From Clitopilus passeckerianus (Eukaryota; Basidiomycota; Agaricomycetes; Agaricales; Entolomataceae), in contig CALYLX010000053.1 in NCBI GenBank assembly GCA_944990035.1, forward strand, positions 62,001-126,000: a DNA stretch of 64,000 nucleotides, read 5' to 3'. Position numbers and translations under genes: made by a program. The notes beneath the pieces were generated by a model. The model searched no databases. It worked only from the letters and a program-made list of their open reading frames with translations, and was not told where the DNA came from. Positions 33,370 to 45,447 of this stretch are shown piece after piece (the first letter of the stretch is position 1; each line of letters begins with the position of its first letter).

Positions 33370-33987
33370 GCCTAATGATAGCGACGATAAATCAGTCTTG
33401 TATCTAATGGCCCGAATAAACTAGTTGGCTATAATTGCGGACCGATTGTCATGGTATGGTGTGATTCCAGTCTTTTGTCTACTACGCACACGGCCGAATC
33501 ATGCCCATGTTAGTAAACGTGCATCGATCCGTCATCCGTAGACTCCATTTCCCGCTATACAAGGTGCTTTAACAGAGGGTTTGAAACGAGACGCACAATA
33601 AAAGTCGAACCTCCCGGGCATCCAAAAGTACTAGTGGACGGTTGTCCGGTCCGGCATCTTCTCCTGACACGGAGGAGAGGAAGATTCGGAAGCGACAGTT
33701 ATCAAGCTCGGCCGATCTGAGAATGGGCCTTGGTGGTCTAACCTTCCTTGTGCCTAATAGTCTGGTACATAACCTTCCTTCCTGTCTTCCTATGGTACAC
33801 GGGGGATGATGTATCTTTTTGTTGATTCACAACTCAAGTAGTGTATTAGATTAGATTAGTAGTCTACAGTACTCGTAATGATACAGCTGGTTTCTGCGGA
33901 TTCTATGATACAGGTGCATGTGGTGAAATAGATAGCAATACAACAAAATCGAAAGCATGCAGAACGAAGATAAGCGACCATTCGTGT
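33370..33987. other. 3' ends of the endoglucanase and pirin 2 genes
   Basis: Intergenic space between two convergent genes. It is A/T-rich near 33830-33960, and no coding sequence is supported. Confidence 0.4.
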
Positions 33988-34956
33988 TCACTCCATATCA
34001 AATAGCAACACCTCCGCCACCTCCTCGCCCTCACTCACGTTTTCCACCCAGATCTCTCCCCTGTCACTGCCTGGGCCCCGCCGCAGCGCAATGAGAGCAA
34101 CGTAGACACCATCGCCCTCCTCAAGCACGAGCTCCTCAAACCCGTGAGTGCCCCACACCCGTACCTTCGCGCGCTTCTCACCAGCATCCTGACTCCTTCT
34201 CTTCTGCACAACATGCAGATATGCCTTCCTGCCACTCAACTCTCGCTTCACTCTCTGCCCCTTCTCTACCAACGACGCGTACATTGTCAAATCGCTCTTG
34301 ATCGGTGCAGGCCCGCTCTTGCTTCCCTCCTTCAAGCTCCTTTCCCGGCTGACGCCGTACTCCCATTCAGGGGCGACAACGCGACAGAAGTTATTCGTCT
34401 TCTCAGCATCGGTGAAATGTCGGGTGTAGTACTTTGGAGCATGGAGGTGTTGTGAGGTGCGGCAGGGAGACGGGCTGCGGCTGGATATCGATAGCGGTGA
34501 TGAGGATGGGGGAGATGATGAGTTGAAGGGTTGTGCCCAGATTTGGAGGAGGTGGACTGGGGAGGACCCGTGCGTTTGCTCGGAATGGGAGACTCCTGAG
34601 CCGGTAGAGGTTAGTTGTATTGAGCCTCGGCTGAGGACTTCAGTATTGCCCATCGAGTCTTTGCTGAGTAACCAGAATGAATGAGAAGGGGTTTACTCGG
34701 CGTTTAATATGATGACTTACTGCTCAAGCTCTCCGTCGACAACGTAGGTGAATATCTCGTATTCGTGGTGTGTGTGCTCGCCGAAACCGTGCTTTGGTGC
34801 TATCGTGTCTTCGTTAATGACTCGCAAGGGACCGTATTTCTGGTGCTTCTGGTCCTGGTATTTACCGAACGAGAAGGTATGGGAGGTTTGCAGCCATCCA
34901 TGATTCGCCTGGCCACGTTCGTGGCTTCTTCTGGGGACCATTACTAGGGAAGCCAT
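33988..34956 (-). CDS. pirin family protein 2
   Basis: A paralogue of pirin 1 with 303 residues from exons 34721-34956 and 33988-34663. The N-terminal cupin is well kept: R-G-Q-A-N-H-G-W-L-Q-T-S-H-T-F-S-F, K-Y-G-P-L-R-V-I-N-E-D-T-I and the metal-ligand block G-F-G-E-H-T-H-H-E-Y-E-I-F. The intron before K-D-S-M-G-N-T-E is at the same codon phase as in pirin 1, but the first intron of pirin 1 is missing. A Ser/Pro-rich insert of about 25 residues (coded near 34455-34530) splits I-W-A-Q-P from A-P-K-Y-Y-T-R, and the C-terminal half has another insert with G-P-G-S-D-R-G. The end, V-L-L-F-D-M-E, is nearly that of pirin 1. Confidence 0.85.
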
Positions 34957-35914
34957 CTTGAGAAAAGCAAGAGGTGTCGTCGCAGATAGTATGAATAGTA
35001 TCCGAGAGGTTGGTGCTGCTTGAGGAACAGGCTAATCCCTCGAGCAGTCGGTCGTGATGACTCGAGTGGGTGGTTGGGAAATTACCATGCTCGCCAACCC
35101 CGGAGTCATTATATATTATTCAATCCGAGAAAGGTCCGTTTTTATCGATCAGCACAGCACGTTGTACGTGTAGACCACCAAGCCTGAACCCTGACTGACG
35201 TAAAGGCCGAGCATGTGCAAATCAGTCATCGAGGCTCTGTAAAATGCTGTTTGTCACTATAATGGTTTTGCCTTTTTTGGGCTGCAATTCAGGGTGGCCT
35301 CGGTCCGTTTCCAACAACTCCAGTTCGGACCAGCGACCGAAGTCATGATGTCATAGTTCGAATTGACCAGAAGCCTAGGCCTGGATGACACCGTGGTCGC
35401 ACACAAGATTTTTCAAGAACCTGCAGGAAGTTTTCGACATTGACCACTCGAGCGGATGCGATGGCTATTCAGTTGACAAATCCAGGTTGGATTTGGGTAC
35501 AAGCCAGCCATAGGCAACACAAGTGTTTTTTTTTTTTTTTTTTGGTTCGAAGATATGTGGGCGAGTCGCATTTGGCAACAATGAGCCCGGCAAGCTTGAA
35601 ACAAGTTACCCCAAGTTCGATCCACTCCTCGTGCGATTTTTTGGTGCTTGAGGCTGCAGTGGTAAACATTCTCGCGAAAAGTGGGAGCATGGTATTACCG
35701 AGGCTTAGATTCATGGTGTTTGGAGGTTTGAACAGGTACAGTAAGCGGTAGGATGTGGATGAACAAAAGGCTGAGGAGAGGGAAGATGGATCACGCCGGA
35801 CGCAACTTGCCGAATCAATCCTGGTACACATCCACCTTGAGAGGTAAACTCTTCTGACTATAGAGACCTTCGAGTAAAGGTACATAAATGTATGTGAAAT
35901 ATGATGTAAAGGCA
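34957..35914. other. intergenic with a 20-base poly-T tract
   Basis: The promoter of pirin 2 lies at the left. A run of about 20 T at 35524-35543 is the only clear feature. An open minus-strand frame at 35469-35918 has no family resemblance. Confidence 0.35.
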
Positions 35915-38370
35915 TCAAGGGTTCGGACCTGCTGCCGAGTATGCAGGTGGCCGGTACCTCTCAAGTTCCCAACGAATATAGTCCTCGTCTTTCCGCGGCC
36001 ACTTGGCTCCAAATGATCTGGCTCCTCCCAGAGTCAACAACGCTATGATTGCCTCGCTTCTTTCATAATAGCGTGCAAAATCAAGGGGTGTCCGGCCCTC
36101 CTTGTCTGGTAGATTAATATTGATGCTGCTTTGAGCGAGTAGGATTTCTGTGATAGTTGGATTATCGTTCATTAGTGTCAATGAAAGGGAGCAACACCCA
36201 TAATCATCTTGCGAGTTCACATCCGTATCTCTGTGCAAAAGCGGCATCCGTACCCTTGGAACGGAGCCGTAGTATGCTGTCCAGGATAGCGCTGCCCTGC
36301 CTTTCCAGCCTCTTCCACCATATGCAATCTCAGTTTGGGACAGTAGCGTCTCTACCATGTAGATGTAATCCGCGTGTATTGATGTGGTCAATTGTGTGTA
36401 TCCATTGCAGTCTTTCACATCAAGGTTGGTGGACCGCTGTGTTTAATAAGCATCTCAAACGCTTCCCTCCATTTGAGATTGATTGCAAACTGTATAGGTG
36501 TTTTGCCGTAAATCCGGACAGGCTCATGCCTCGCGACATCTAGCAAGATGCTGCGGGTTTCGTGGTCGTGGTGTTAAATGGCAAGCGATATGGGCGTCGC
36601 GTTTTCCGCGAACGCTCCCTTCCCTACGCGATCAAGAACGAGGAAATAGGATACAGTTTGAGTGGACGAGAGTCGATATAGGCACAAATGCTCGCTATGG
36701 TTACGCGTTTGCCACTGGGTTGCCTTATAGAAGGCTGCGATGGCGCCCAGCGTGTTCTGGTCAAGAGAAGCGGCGTGCCAGCCTCAGAAGAAGAGTGCAT
36801 ATTGCGTAAACGGACCCAGTGGTTGTCGTCCCGTGTAATTGAGGCCAGAAAGGGAGTCAAGGCAAGTCATTGCAATGTATCGATCTGCACCACCGAATAT
36901 CTTGTCAAGAGGGGTGGTCAAAACATTTTTGCGCAGTGTAGTCTATCGAATCGTTTCGCGGGTCATTCCCCCAGTATCACTTGTCCATAACTCAGCATCC
37001 GGATTGAGCAACGCGAGATGGTGAGGACCTACCTTCCTTTAGACGACCTAATAACCTCCTTGACGACCTGTTCTCTCAGGATTGGTGCCAACGGGAAGTC
37101 AAAACCTGGATTCAGCATCCGTTCTTAAAGATATCGTTCAAGATCTGACTCCAGGACGCAGATTTTCCAGCTTAATCGCCTCAAGGCTCTCGAAAAGATC
37201 CACCATACCAGCAAGAGGGCGCGATGTCATGAATAATTTGACTTGATTTCTCAACGACAAAATTACCAACGACAAAATCCCGTCAACAAGCTCCAAGAGC
37301 TTCTCGGGAGTATAGCGTTCGTCGTACTCGTCGAGGGCATCTATCACAATATAGACGTTGGGATAACGCACAAGAGCGTTAGATAAGGGTTGTTGGAGTT
37401 GACTGAGTTTAGGGGCGGATTTCTTGTGAGTCTCGTAGAACGCTTCGAAGGCTGGCATGGCAACGGTGTCACTTTCGTACAGCTGTCGGGACAGTGCTCG
37501 AATAACGCTGGTCAGGTTCTGATCCGCCTGCTGTTGATAATTGAAGTAGATGCACCCGACAACGCGTCTTCACCTGTGTTTTCTTGCAGGTAGCTCGGTA
37601 ACAGAGCGCTGATAAGATGATGGGCACAATTCGTAAGCGGTGGAGGTTTTTCACTCGCGATAGAACCGTTTTTCCAACGCCGGCTGTGAGCGAAAGTCAG
37701 ATCATGAATCGACAAGTTCTGGATGCACTTACGTATTCCGTGACACCAGAGAATCTGTCGGTCGGGGTCCTCCAGCCAGGATACATACTCCGATGAGTGT
37801 AGCAGCCAGTCCCCAGTGTTGTCGGCATGGTTCTTGAGGATCTCGTTCTTGGTGGCATTGTAGTCCATGTTGAAGAGCCAATCTGCCACCAGATTTTGTA
37901 GGTCACCTGAGTAGTGAGATTAGGGACACAGAAGTCACGTACGGCACAGTCGGAACATGATGCCCACAGTTGATTTGAACATGGTCTCGTCCAATATTGA
38001 TATGAGTGCCGCCATAGATCGAAACTTCTGTGGGCCCCAAGGTGGGCCTTGCGCTCGTGTCCTTGGTTGACGCAGCCGGTCCTTGGGCCACGGGAGTAGG
38101 TGAGGTTTCCAAAAGTTTAGCGCATCCTTTTGTTATGGTACCTTGGGGATCTGTGTCGGACCTCGGTTCTTGAATCTGCGTTTGCTTTGGGATCTCGTCC
38201 GAAGGACGATGGTCCTGATCCGTCGAATTTGGGTTTCTTCCGGGGATAGCGGTGTTTTGAATCCACCACATAGCCAAGTGCCGAATGGCTTCCCAGAGAA
38301 AGCATCCAAGTAAGACAGATGTACTACATGCCGCCCGGAACCAGGACCCATGAGAACGGTGTAAGCTCAC
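35915..38370 (-). pseudogene. NACHT-ankyrin STAND (NLR-like) gene, degraded
   Basis: Remains of a fungal NLR-like protein. From the N-terminus, right to left: a Thr/Ser-rich leader with S-I-Y-G-G-T-H-I-N-I-G; the segment G-E-W-L-like G-D-W-L-L-H-S-S-E-Y-V-S-W-L; a P-loop recovered across an intron as H-G-I-P-G-V-G-K-T (37680-37745); the Walker B region Y-I-V-I-D-A-L-D-E-Y-D-E-R; L-F-M-T-S-R-P (37138-37458); and ankyrin-type repeats at 35915-36418 (P-D-K-E-G-R-T-P-L-D-F-A-R-Y-Y). The frame changes or stops at several places: near 37550 between L-Q-E-N-T-G-E-D and I-Y-F-N-Y-Q-Q-Q, a TAA near 37110, frame changes between 36880 and 37020, and one missing base near 36420. The winged-helix part is short or gone. 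It cannot make a full product as read. Confidence 0.7.
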
Positions 38371-38711
38371 AGTATTATGGTAAGCATTCTAAATCCGAGC
38401 AGAAGCTATAAATGCTGAAAAGCAAGTCCAGATTCCCCCTTGCTTGTGACGGTCGGTTGAAAAGGACATAAGCGCCTGATAGAGCATTCGCACTCACTCA
38501 CCTCGTGTCCACATGTCCGACATCGTAAAATGTGATGAGTAGCTTGAGCGCTAAGTTCGACTCTTCGAGTTTGGGCTGAACGTCTAATTACCGGCTCAAG
38601 TGTGCCGGGTTTACCGGTCTGTGCAAATCCACTTCCGCCTCTCCCAGGCTCGATGCGTCAAGACCTTCTTCTCATTCAACCTCCTTCATCACTTTGAGAG
38701 AAAGTTTACCC
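38371..38711. other. intergenic between the NLR relic and the dehydrogenase
   Basis: Divergent promoter space. No coding sequence is supported. Confidence 0.4.
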
Positions 38712-39611
38712 ATGCATATCGAGAACAGAACCTTCCTTGTATCTGGTGGGTAAGGCACCCCTTAACCGATCGTTTCACCTCGTTGAATTGAACTTGTCAC
38801 TTCAGCTCCTCTGGACTAGGCCTAGCGACTGTTCGCGATCTTCTATCCTCAAAGGCGTACGTTGTGATCCTTGACCGCTCAGAACCCCCAGAAGAATTAG
38901 CCGCGTCTCCGAACGTCAAGTTTTATGGAACCGACATCACAAATGTAGACCAAATACAAGCTGCTGTGAACAGCACTGCAGCCTGGGCTTCATCGACCGG
39001 CGCACCTCTCGGCGGTGTGATCAACTGTGCTGGAGTAGGAACTGCAGCCAAGATAATTGATGCTCATAATGAGCCCCATGATTTGGACCTCTGGGAGTTT
39101 ACCTTGAGCGTCAACCTGACTGGCACATTCAATCTCACGAGACTGGCGTTGAAGGAAATGGTTAAGAACAAGCCGGAGGAGACCGAAGACGGAGAACGGG
39201 GTGTTGTTGTATTTGTGGCCAGCGCCGCTGCGGTAATACTTTTCAACTTCCTTACTCGAAAATATCAATGAGCTGATCTATGCTACCCAGTTCGAAGGCC
39301 AGCCTGGTCAGACGGCCTACTCCGCATCAAAAGGCGCCCTTCGCTCTATGACTCTACCCATGGCTCGTGACCTTGCTCGACACGCCATCAGAGTCGTTAC
39401 TGTTGCGCCTGGTGTATTCGCCTCCAACATGACAGCCGTCATGCCTGAAAAGACAAAGAAAAGCCTCACTGGAGATGGGATTGTTTACCCTCGGAGGTTC
39501 GGGAAGGGAGAGGAATTTGCGAAGACGGTGAGATGGGTAATCGAGTGTCCCTATGTCAATGGTGAAACAATCAGGCTTAGTGGGGCAGGAAGGCTACCAG
39601 CGAAATTGTAA
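38712..39611 (+). CDS. short-chain dehydrogenase/reductase, 3-hydroxyacyl-CoA dehydrogenase type II-like
   Basis: An NAD(P)-dependent oxidoreductase of the classical SDR family, most like HSD17B10-type 3-hydroxyacyl-CoA dehydrogenases (inference from overall look). Three exons: 38712 to about 38752, about 38805-39231, and about 39291-39611. The coenzyme motif is V-S-G-G-S-S-G-L-G-L-A near the start, followed by the A-S-S-T-G-A-P-L-G-G-V-I-N-C-A-G block. The catalytic Y-x-x-x-K is T-A-Y-S-A-S-K-G-A, and R-V-V-T-V-A-P-G-V-F follows. The C-terminus carries the usual V-N-G-E-T-I-R-L-S-G-A end. No targeting signal is obvious. The length of about 260 residues is normal for the family. Confidence 0.85.
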
Positions 39612-40176
39612 TGTGGAGGATCGTTTCCTTGGGGCCACTTCATGGATTTCACCAGTTGATCTGCATATGTCTGTAGGTTGCCTTGCAAGAATGTTGTGTA
39701 GAAGCTCCAAAATCTATCTCCAAAATCTATCTGTTCACCGACCCGAACCCCAAGTCGAATGGCTCAGTGTTTAGACTAGCAACTTCATGATGCATCTCGC
39801 CAGTTACGGGGTACCTCCGGGACGAGGTTACGATGGTTGACCTTCCCCAGATTTTGATGGTGATTGGAAGCCTCGGAATCATCAACTTTCTCAATTGAAC
39901 TCATTGCGTTTCTTTCCTAATGAAGTTTAGGTCTCGTCTCAGGTTTACTGCGCGCACAAGGGTATTTCTCTGTACCTGTCTCTCTCCAACCATCTCACGG
40001 TCCCTATGTATCTTCCACATCTGACATATGACCTGTACACCCCTGGCAACGGAAATAGTACTTTACCAAGCGGGGAGATTTGACACACCCAAAGTTGCCT
40101 GCCAATGCGCGAGAGGAATATCGGTCAACGTGCTCAGTTCTGATTTGCACAGAACCACTATTACTTTCCTCGGTCG
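39612..40176. other. spacer, no gene seen
   Basis: This lies between the dehydrogenase and the second membrane-family gene. Confidence 0.4.
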
Positions 40177-41625
40177 ATGACTCCGGAGGAGATTGGGGCT
40201 CTTCGGCGACTTGGACAGGATGTGATACCATGGAATCTCTGTGTTCCTCTCACTTCCGCCTTCGTGTACGATGAAACCCTCATAATCTCATGAAGAATAA
40301 GCTTCTGAGGAACGCCATGTCATATTAGCTTTCTGGTAGGTGACTTCTTGAGCTGACTGGTCCTCGCCTTGCTGAGTACTCTCCTATCACCCCAGGTCGG
40401 AAGGTTTCCACAGTCGCGCCAAAGTGATTGTCTTCTCTACTATCGTCGCTTGCTTCCTTCTCGCGGCCGCGATTGTTGTCGTGGAGGTTTTCTTTCTCTC
40501 GACTTTTCTCGCCGCTCCCGCTACTCTTGCCCTTCACACTGATATCTGTGCCACCATGGAAGCGACAAATGCTCGCGCCTTCACCGCGGACTATATTAGT
40601 AGATCGATATACGGTATTGTGATAAGCCGTGGCAAAGTTCTAACCTTATCACTAGAGGTTGAGTGACTCCGTTTTCAGCTTAATATCAACGATGCCATTG
40701 TCCTTTGGAGAGCATGGGTTCTTTATTCCAGTCAGTTATATGTGATGACTCTCCCGTCGCTATGTTGGCTGAGCTCTGTGTGTATGTCAATGTTTTCCGT
40801 GTCATACATTCTAACGATTGGCTATAATCTTTAGTTACCTTTTGGGTGTTCCAAGCTGAACGGAGAAGAACGACTCTCGCATTATGGATGGAACATTGCT
40901 AGCAGCTTCCTTTCACTGTCAACGAATGTAGCGACAGTGGCTTTGTTTAGTTATCAACCAAGGTGAGTAGGGTTGCTCATCAGTACTTATGGTCGTTGGT
41001 TGGTCATTTACGCGGCTTGATAGGAGACTCAAATTAATGTGGAGGCATGCAGGCATGCGATTCAATCGGCCTGCATCTGCTGTAACAAAACGGCTCAAAC
41101 TTACTGCTGGACTCTGGCGTTATATTCTGCGTATTTCATGTAAGCCAGTGTTTTGGGTACTCGGTCAACTCACTAAAAACGGTGTACTAGCTTCTTGGAA
41201 TAATTGTCACGACATTAATTGACGAAAGCCTCGCTGTCAATTACATAGCCTATGTTACTCTACGGTCCGTAATACAATTGCTATTCTCGGTCATAATAAG
41301 TTGATTTCCTCTGTATGAATACCTCGAACTTACCATCCTGGCACAGGCAGCGTATCCGATGGTGGTTTTCGTGGCCATTGGTACACAAGTTATAACCAAT
41401 CATCTTCCATCTTTTCTCAGTCACCATATCCCAAGACGTACTGACCTTGAAAGTGTAGTAGTCGACAGCACTGTGACTGGCAGTGTGATCACGCTGCAAC
41501 CGAAACGGAGAGAGGATTGTCCGTCCCCAGGAACGTGTGTATATTCCGGCCTGAGGTTGAATAACGAACGTGCCTTTTGGTTATTCCATGAACGTTCGCG
41601 TCCGTTCTTTTCTCCGCCGCCGTAA
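40177..41625 (+). pseudogene. multi-pass membrane protein, second family member, frame-disrupted
   Basis: It parallels the gene at 7390-8825 exon by exon: M-T-P-E-E-I-G-A-L-R-R-L-G against M-S-P-E-E-V-A-I-L-R-A-L-G; S-E-G-F-H-S-R-A-K-V-I-V-F; L-N-I-N-D-A-I-V-L-W-R-A-W-V-L; L-S-L-S-T-N-V-A-T-V-A-L-F; L-L-L-D-S-G-V-I-F-C-V-F; and A-Y-P-M-V-V-F-V-A. Two places do not splice cleanly. After the first exon the expected donor is missing and only a poor GTGTAC alternative is found. Near 41085 the frame must shift between S-A-V and the L-L-L-D-S-G segment, because the direct frame meets a TAA there. The final exon (from about 41349) is open to 41625. It is probably a decaying copy, unless the sequence has errors. 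Confidence 0.6.
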
Positions 41626-42956
41626 AATACATTCATGACCCACATACCCGATGCCTTTACACTCACTACTTTGCTGCAGGACTCGCTGATTGGTTGGGGC
41701 ATTCGATCACTGATCAATATTTTATCTTATCTGACAAATTTGATCCGAAGCTTCCCATTCCAACGCTCTGCTCCCCGAGGCCGACCTGCTCCTTTTGAAC
41801 GTCTACCTACTGTTCGAACGTTCTTATTCGTCTGGCGAAGATCAACTTGGCGTCTGTTTTCGGGTGGGTGCCATCCAATGCCAAGTAAAATGCCACTGTG
41901 TCAACAGACCCACCTTTCGAAGGCGTAATTCTTTCACAATATGGCGGTGGGCCTCTGCCATCCTGCTGCTGTCAACCTCCAGGTAAGCGTCGGAAAGCAA
42001 TCGGCATGCTCGCCTACTCTTGTCGTGCCGCTCACCATTGAACACAGAGAATGGGTAGAGCTGCGTGCCCGTATTAAGCACGATCACGAAATCTTGGGCG
42101 AACCGTCGATCACACGAAATGGCATCGCACAGACTGGACATGCGCACTCTCCACATTGAACCTGATTCAAATCAGAGCTAACAAATGAGGATCTGCAGCG
42201 TAACCCACAGACTGTGCCAGCGCAGCTGGTAGCTAATGTCTTCATGGACGGGCGATGCCGTTGTCACTGACAGGTCACCGAGTCGTTTCACCTGCCAAAC
42301 TTGAATGCCTTTCCTCGATTCGGCTAGCTGCCTGTCAAATGCATCGGGGCAAGACCTCGACATTGTAGCTGATTCAACGATCGAGACCTTCCCTAGTCTT
42401 GTGGTTGGCAATGGGCTCCAGCAAGTGGTACACTCGTAGCTTCCAGTTGCAAGCCACAAACCTTCACCAGCTCTCCGGACCTTGGCCTCCAAGTTTCACG
42501 CAACAACTTGTCGATCAGTTCCCTTCAAGAACTTCTCACCAGTTCTTTCTACCGCGTACTTTTCGTCTCGGTAGCATTAATAATAGTGTCCTGTTGGCGG
42601 ACCGAGGGTACTTATGCTTTTGATGGCAAAAGCAGATGACAGGTCGAGTTTGCGCCGACGTGTGTCAGTACGTATTCCATCCCATCATCGGAAACCGTCC
42701 ACTCACCTCTGCTCAGTATGTGACTCTAGCATTGCGGCACACTCATTCGTCCTTTTCCGTGCAACTTTGTGCGCAATTAACGTCCACCCTCATTTCCGGC
42801 TGTCATTGCTTTCGTAGGGGTGACTATGGCGCAAATAGCTCGTATAAGAACCTTTGTCGCGAGCCCTCAGTTCTATATTCCCTCCTCCTCAATTCTTCTC
42901 TCTCTAGAGTTCTTTTCGGTTCCTTTCTCTTTTAGAGATATTTATAGATATTCAAC
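41626..42956. other. 1.3 kb without a recognised gene
   Basis: Short ORFs only. The last 150 bases, with pyrimidine-rich runs near 42870-42930, look like the promoter and leader of the next gene. Confidence 0.35.
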
Positions 42957-45119
42957 ATGCAACTTAGATCATTACTCGCCTTGGTTCCTTCCTACCTCCT
43001 CTGGGCCTCTCTGATCCAGGGAGCACTCGCAGCTCCGGCGGCCAATACCGACGACAAGAGGGATTACACCATTCTTGACCAGGAAACTGATGACTTCGTC
43101 AACAAGGTCTTGGCTGACTGGAAGTCCCCTGGTGGTGTTGCCATCGCCTTCGTGCGAAGGGACGAAACGGGCAAATGGGTTGACATCGAGACCAAAGGCT
43201 ATGGCAGAGCCACTGCCGATGGCAAGAAGATGACCGACAGGTCTACTTTCAATATTGGATCCAATTCCAAAGTTCGTGACCGAGTATACACTCTCTACAC
43301 TACGTCCTAACAACCCTCGCCAACAGCTGTTCAATATTGTGGCCAATGGGGTCCTCATTCACAACGACACCTTGACACCCAAAATCGACTGGACAACCAA
43401 GATCAAGGATATCATCCCTCAGTTCAACTTGACCGACCCTATCGCTACATCTGAGGCTAACATCCTCGATCTTGCCACCCACCGTACTGGCTACCCACTA
43501 CATGATTTCAGCTACAGGTATTCAGATACCGTTGAGGAAGTCGTACGTATCATTCCGTCTCTGTTTCATCCTTGTCTCATTTTATTCCTCAGATTGGCAA
43601 AATTCAATACCTTCGTCAGTCAGCGGAGTTCCGTGACATTTGGCAGTACAACAACAACATGTACACCACACTCTCGTACATCATCCCTAAGCTTACCGGC
43701 GTTCCATTCGCTCGCTACGTCAAGGAGAACGTCTTTGACAAGCTGAACATGACTCACTCGACCTACTCCTATCAGCTCGCTAACTCGCATGGTCAACGAG
43801 CTGACGGAATGGTTCGTGAAGGCATCAATGCATATGCCGATGCATTCGCCGGAAAGCCAAGGGCTGCTCAATACTGGACAGCTACCACTGGTGGCGAGGA
43901 TGGTAGTGGTAAGTAACCTTCAGAAACTTCTATCAATATTTATTCATCAAGTCTTGATCAGTTCTCTCTGGTGCTGGAGGCGTCATCACCAGCGCGGTTG
44001 ACATGGCCCAATGGCTCCGCACACTTCTCAATGACGGAAGGCACCCAGATACCAATGAAACTGTTATCCCCGAAGGTGTCCTTAGCAAGATCGCCACCGC
44101 TATCTCGATTCAAGAAGGCAACCCGTAAGTACCCCTGCCCTCGCGTAGTCCTTTCCAGCCTGACCGATTTTTCTAGTGAATGGCCCGAATACTCCTCCAT
44201 CATCTACGGTGCTGCTCAGCTGCAAATCACCTATCGCGGTCACCTCATCATCGAGCACGGTGGCTTCATCCGTGGCTTCAACACTCAAATCTCCCGTCTC
44301 CCCAACGACAACTTTGGTGTTTCCGTCCTCACCAACGACGGTGAATATGGCAAGACTATCGGTGAAATCATTAAGAACCATGTCATTGACAAAGTCCTCG
44401 ACCTCGACCCCATCGATTGGAACACCCGCTGGATTGAGAAGCGTTCAATTCCTCCCACTCCCGCCACCCCTCGCCCCGAGAACGCCACTCTCCCCAGCGC
44501 CGACTTCACTGACTTTGCTGGTGTTTGGAACAATCCTGGCTACTACAACTTGGAGCTCTGCCTCGTCCAGCCGGTCAACCCCAACCCAAGCGAGTACTGC
44601 AAGGGACTCCAGTCTAACTTGACCACTGTCCTCCCCGGTGGTGTTCGTCCCGATATTCCTACCCTCTATGGTGCCGTCGACTCTCCCTGGTTCTCGCATA
44701 TCCGTGTTGAGCACTTCAACGCCGACCTCTGGAACGTTTCTCTCCTTATCTCCACTGTATGTCCACCTTCAATATGATGCTTCCTAACCAATACTGACCC
44801 ATTCTCGCAGCCCACCAACGACCCCTCTGAGCCATTCTGGACCTACAACGACAAGTCCAAGAGCGACAACTTGATGATCGCTGAGACTGAGGTTGTCGAT
44901 GGAAAGTTCTTCATGGGAATGGCTGGCTTCTGGGCTGGTCTCTGGGACGGTGCATCTGCTGGTGTTCCCAAGCCCATTGGTGACACCGTCCAGGCCCGTG
45001 CTGAGGTCTACTGGGACAAGGTCTCCAGCGGCATCGACGCCCCCGCCTCCGATGACACCGGTGCTCAGAAGGATGCCGAAACCGACGCCAACGCCGCCGA
45101 CAGCGAGGATAACTATTAA
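42957..45119 (+). CDS. secreted beta-lactamase-like serine hydrolase
   Basis: A protein of the class C beta-lactamase / penicillin-binding protein-like hydrolase family, which in fungi includes esterases and peptidases of mostly unknown substrate. A signal peptide (residues 1-25, ending G-A-L-A) is followed by a short pro-like stretch. The catalytic S-x-x-K is S102-N-S-K105 in F-N-I-G-S-N-S-K, just before an intron. The second motif Y-x-N fits W-Q-Y-N-N-N-M-Y, and the third-motif region is around I-I-E-H-G-G-F-I-R-G-F. Several N-x-T/S sites agree with secretion. The tail from about residue 480 on is a small separate domain that ends in an Asp/Ala-rich stretch. There are five or six short introns, and the stop is at 45117-45119. 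Confidence 0.8.
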
Positions 45120-45447
45120 TAGGCAGAATTGGTTTGCCAATCGAGAAGAGAGGGAAGACACGAAAAATTAGAATTTCTTAGCTTGCTCAAAAAACACATA
45201 GAATTACCTTACAAAACAAGCATATAGTAAAAATGCACATAGTGGCAATATTTAATGTTCTTTTCTCATCGAGGTCACTAGCACCAATTCCTCGTCAAGT
45301 AGTCTTTTCAATCAGGTGCTTTTCCCTATCGATCTTAGTCCATTCATAGCTGATGCAACCACACAATTGCATTTTTCATCATTCGGTCAAGTTTATTTAC
45401 TACAAAGACGAAGGCCGTCCATGGTAGGATGCCTTGACTTGTTAACC
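45120..45447. other. convergent 3' ends
   Basis: A/T-rich space between the serine hydrolase and the GH76 gene. No coding sequence is supported. Confidence 0.45.

Noticed and set aside
35524..35543. 20-base poly-T as a retroposon tail
   Set aside because: No coding remnant ends at it in either direction and no flanking target duplication is clear.
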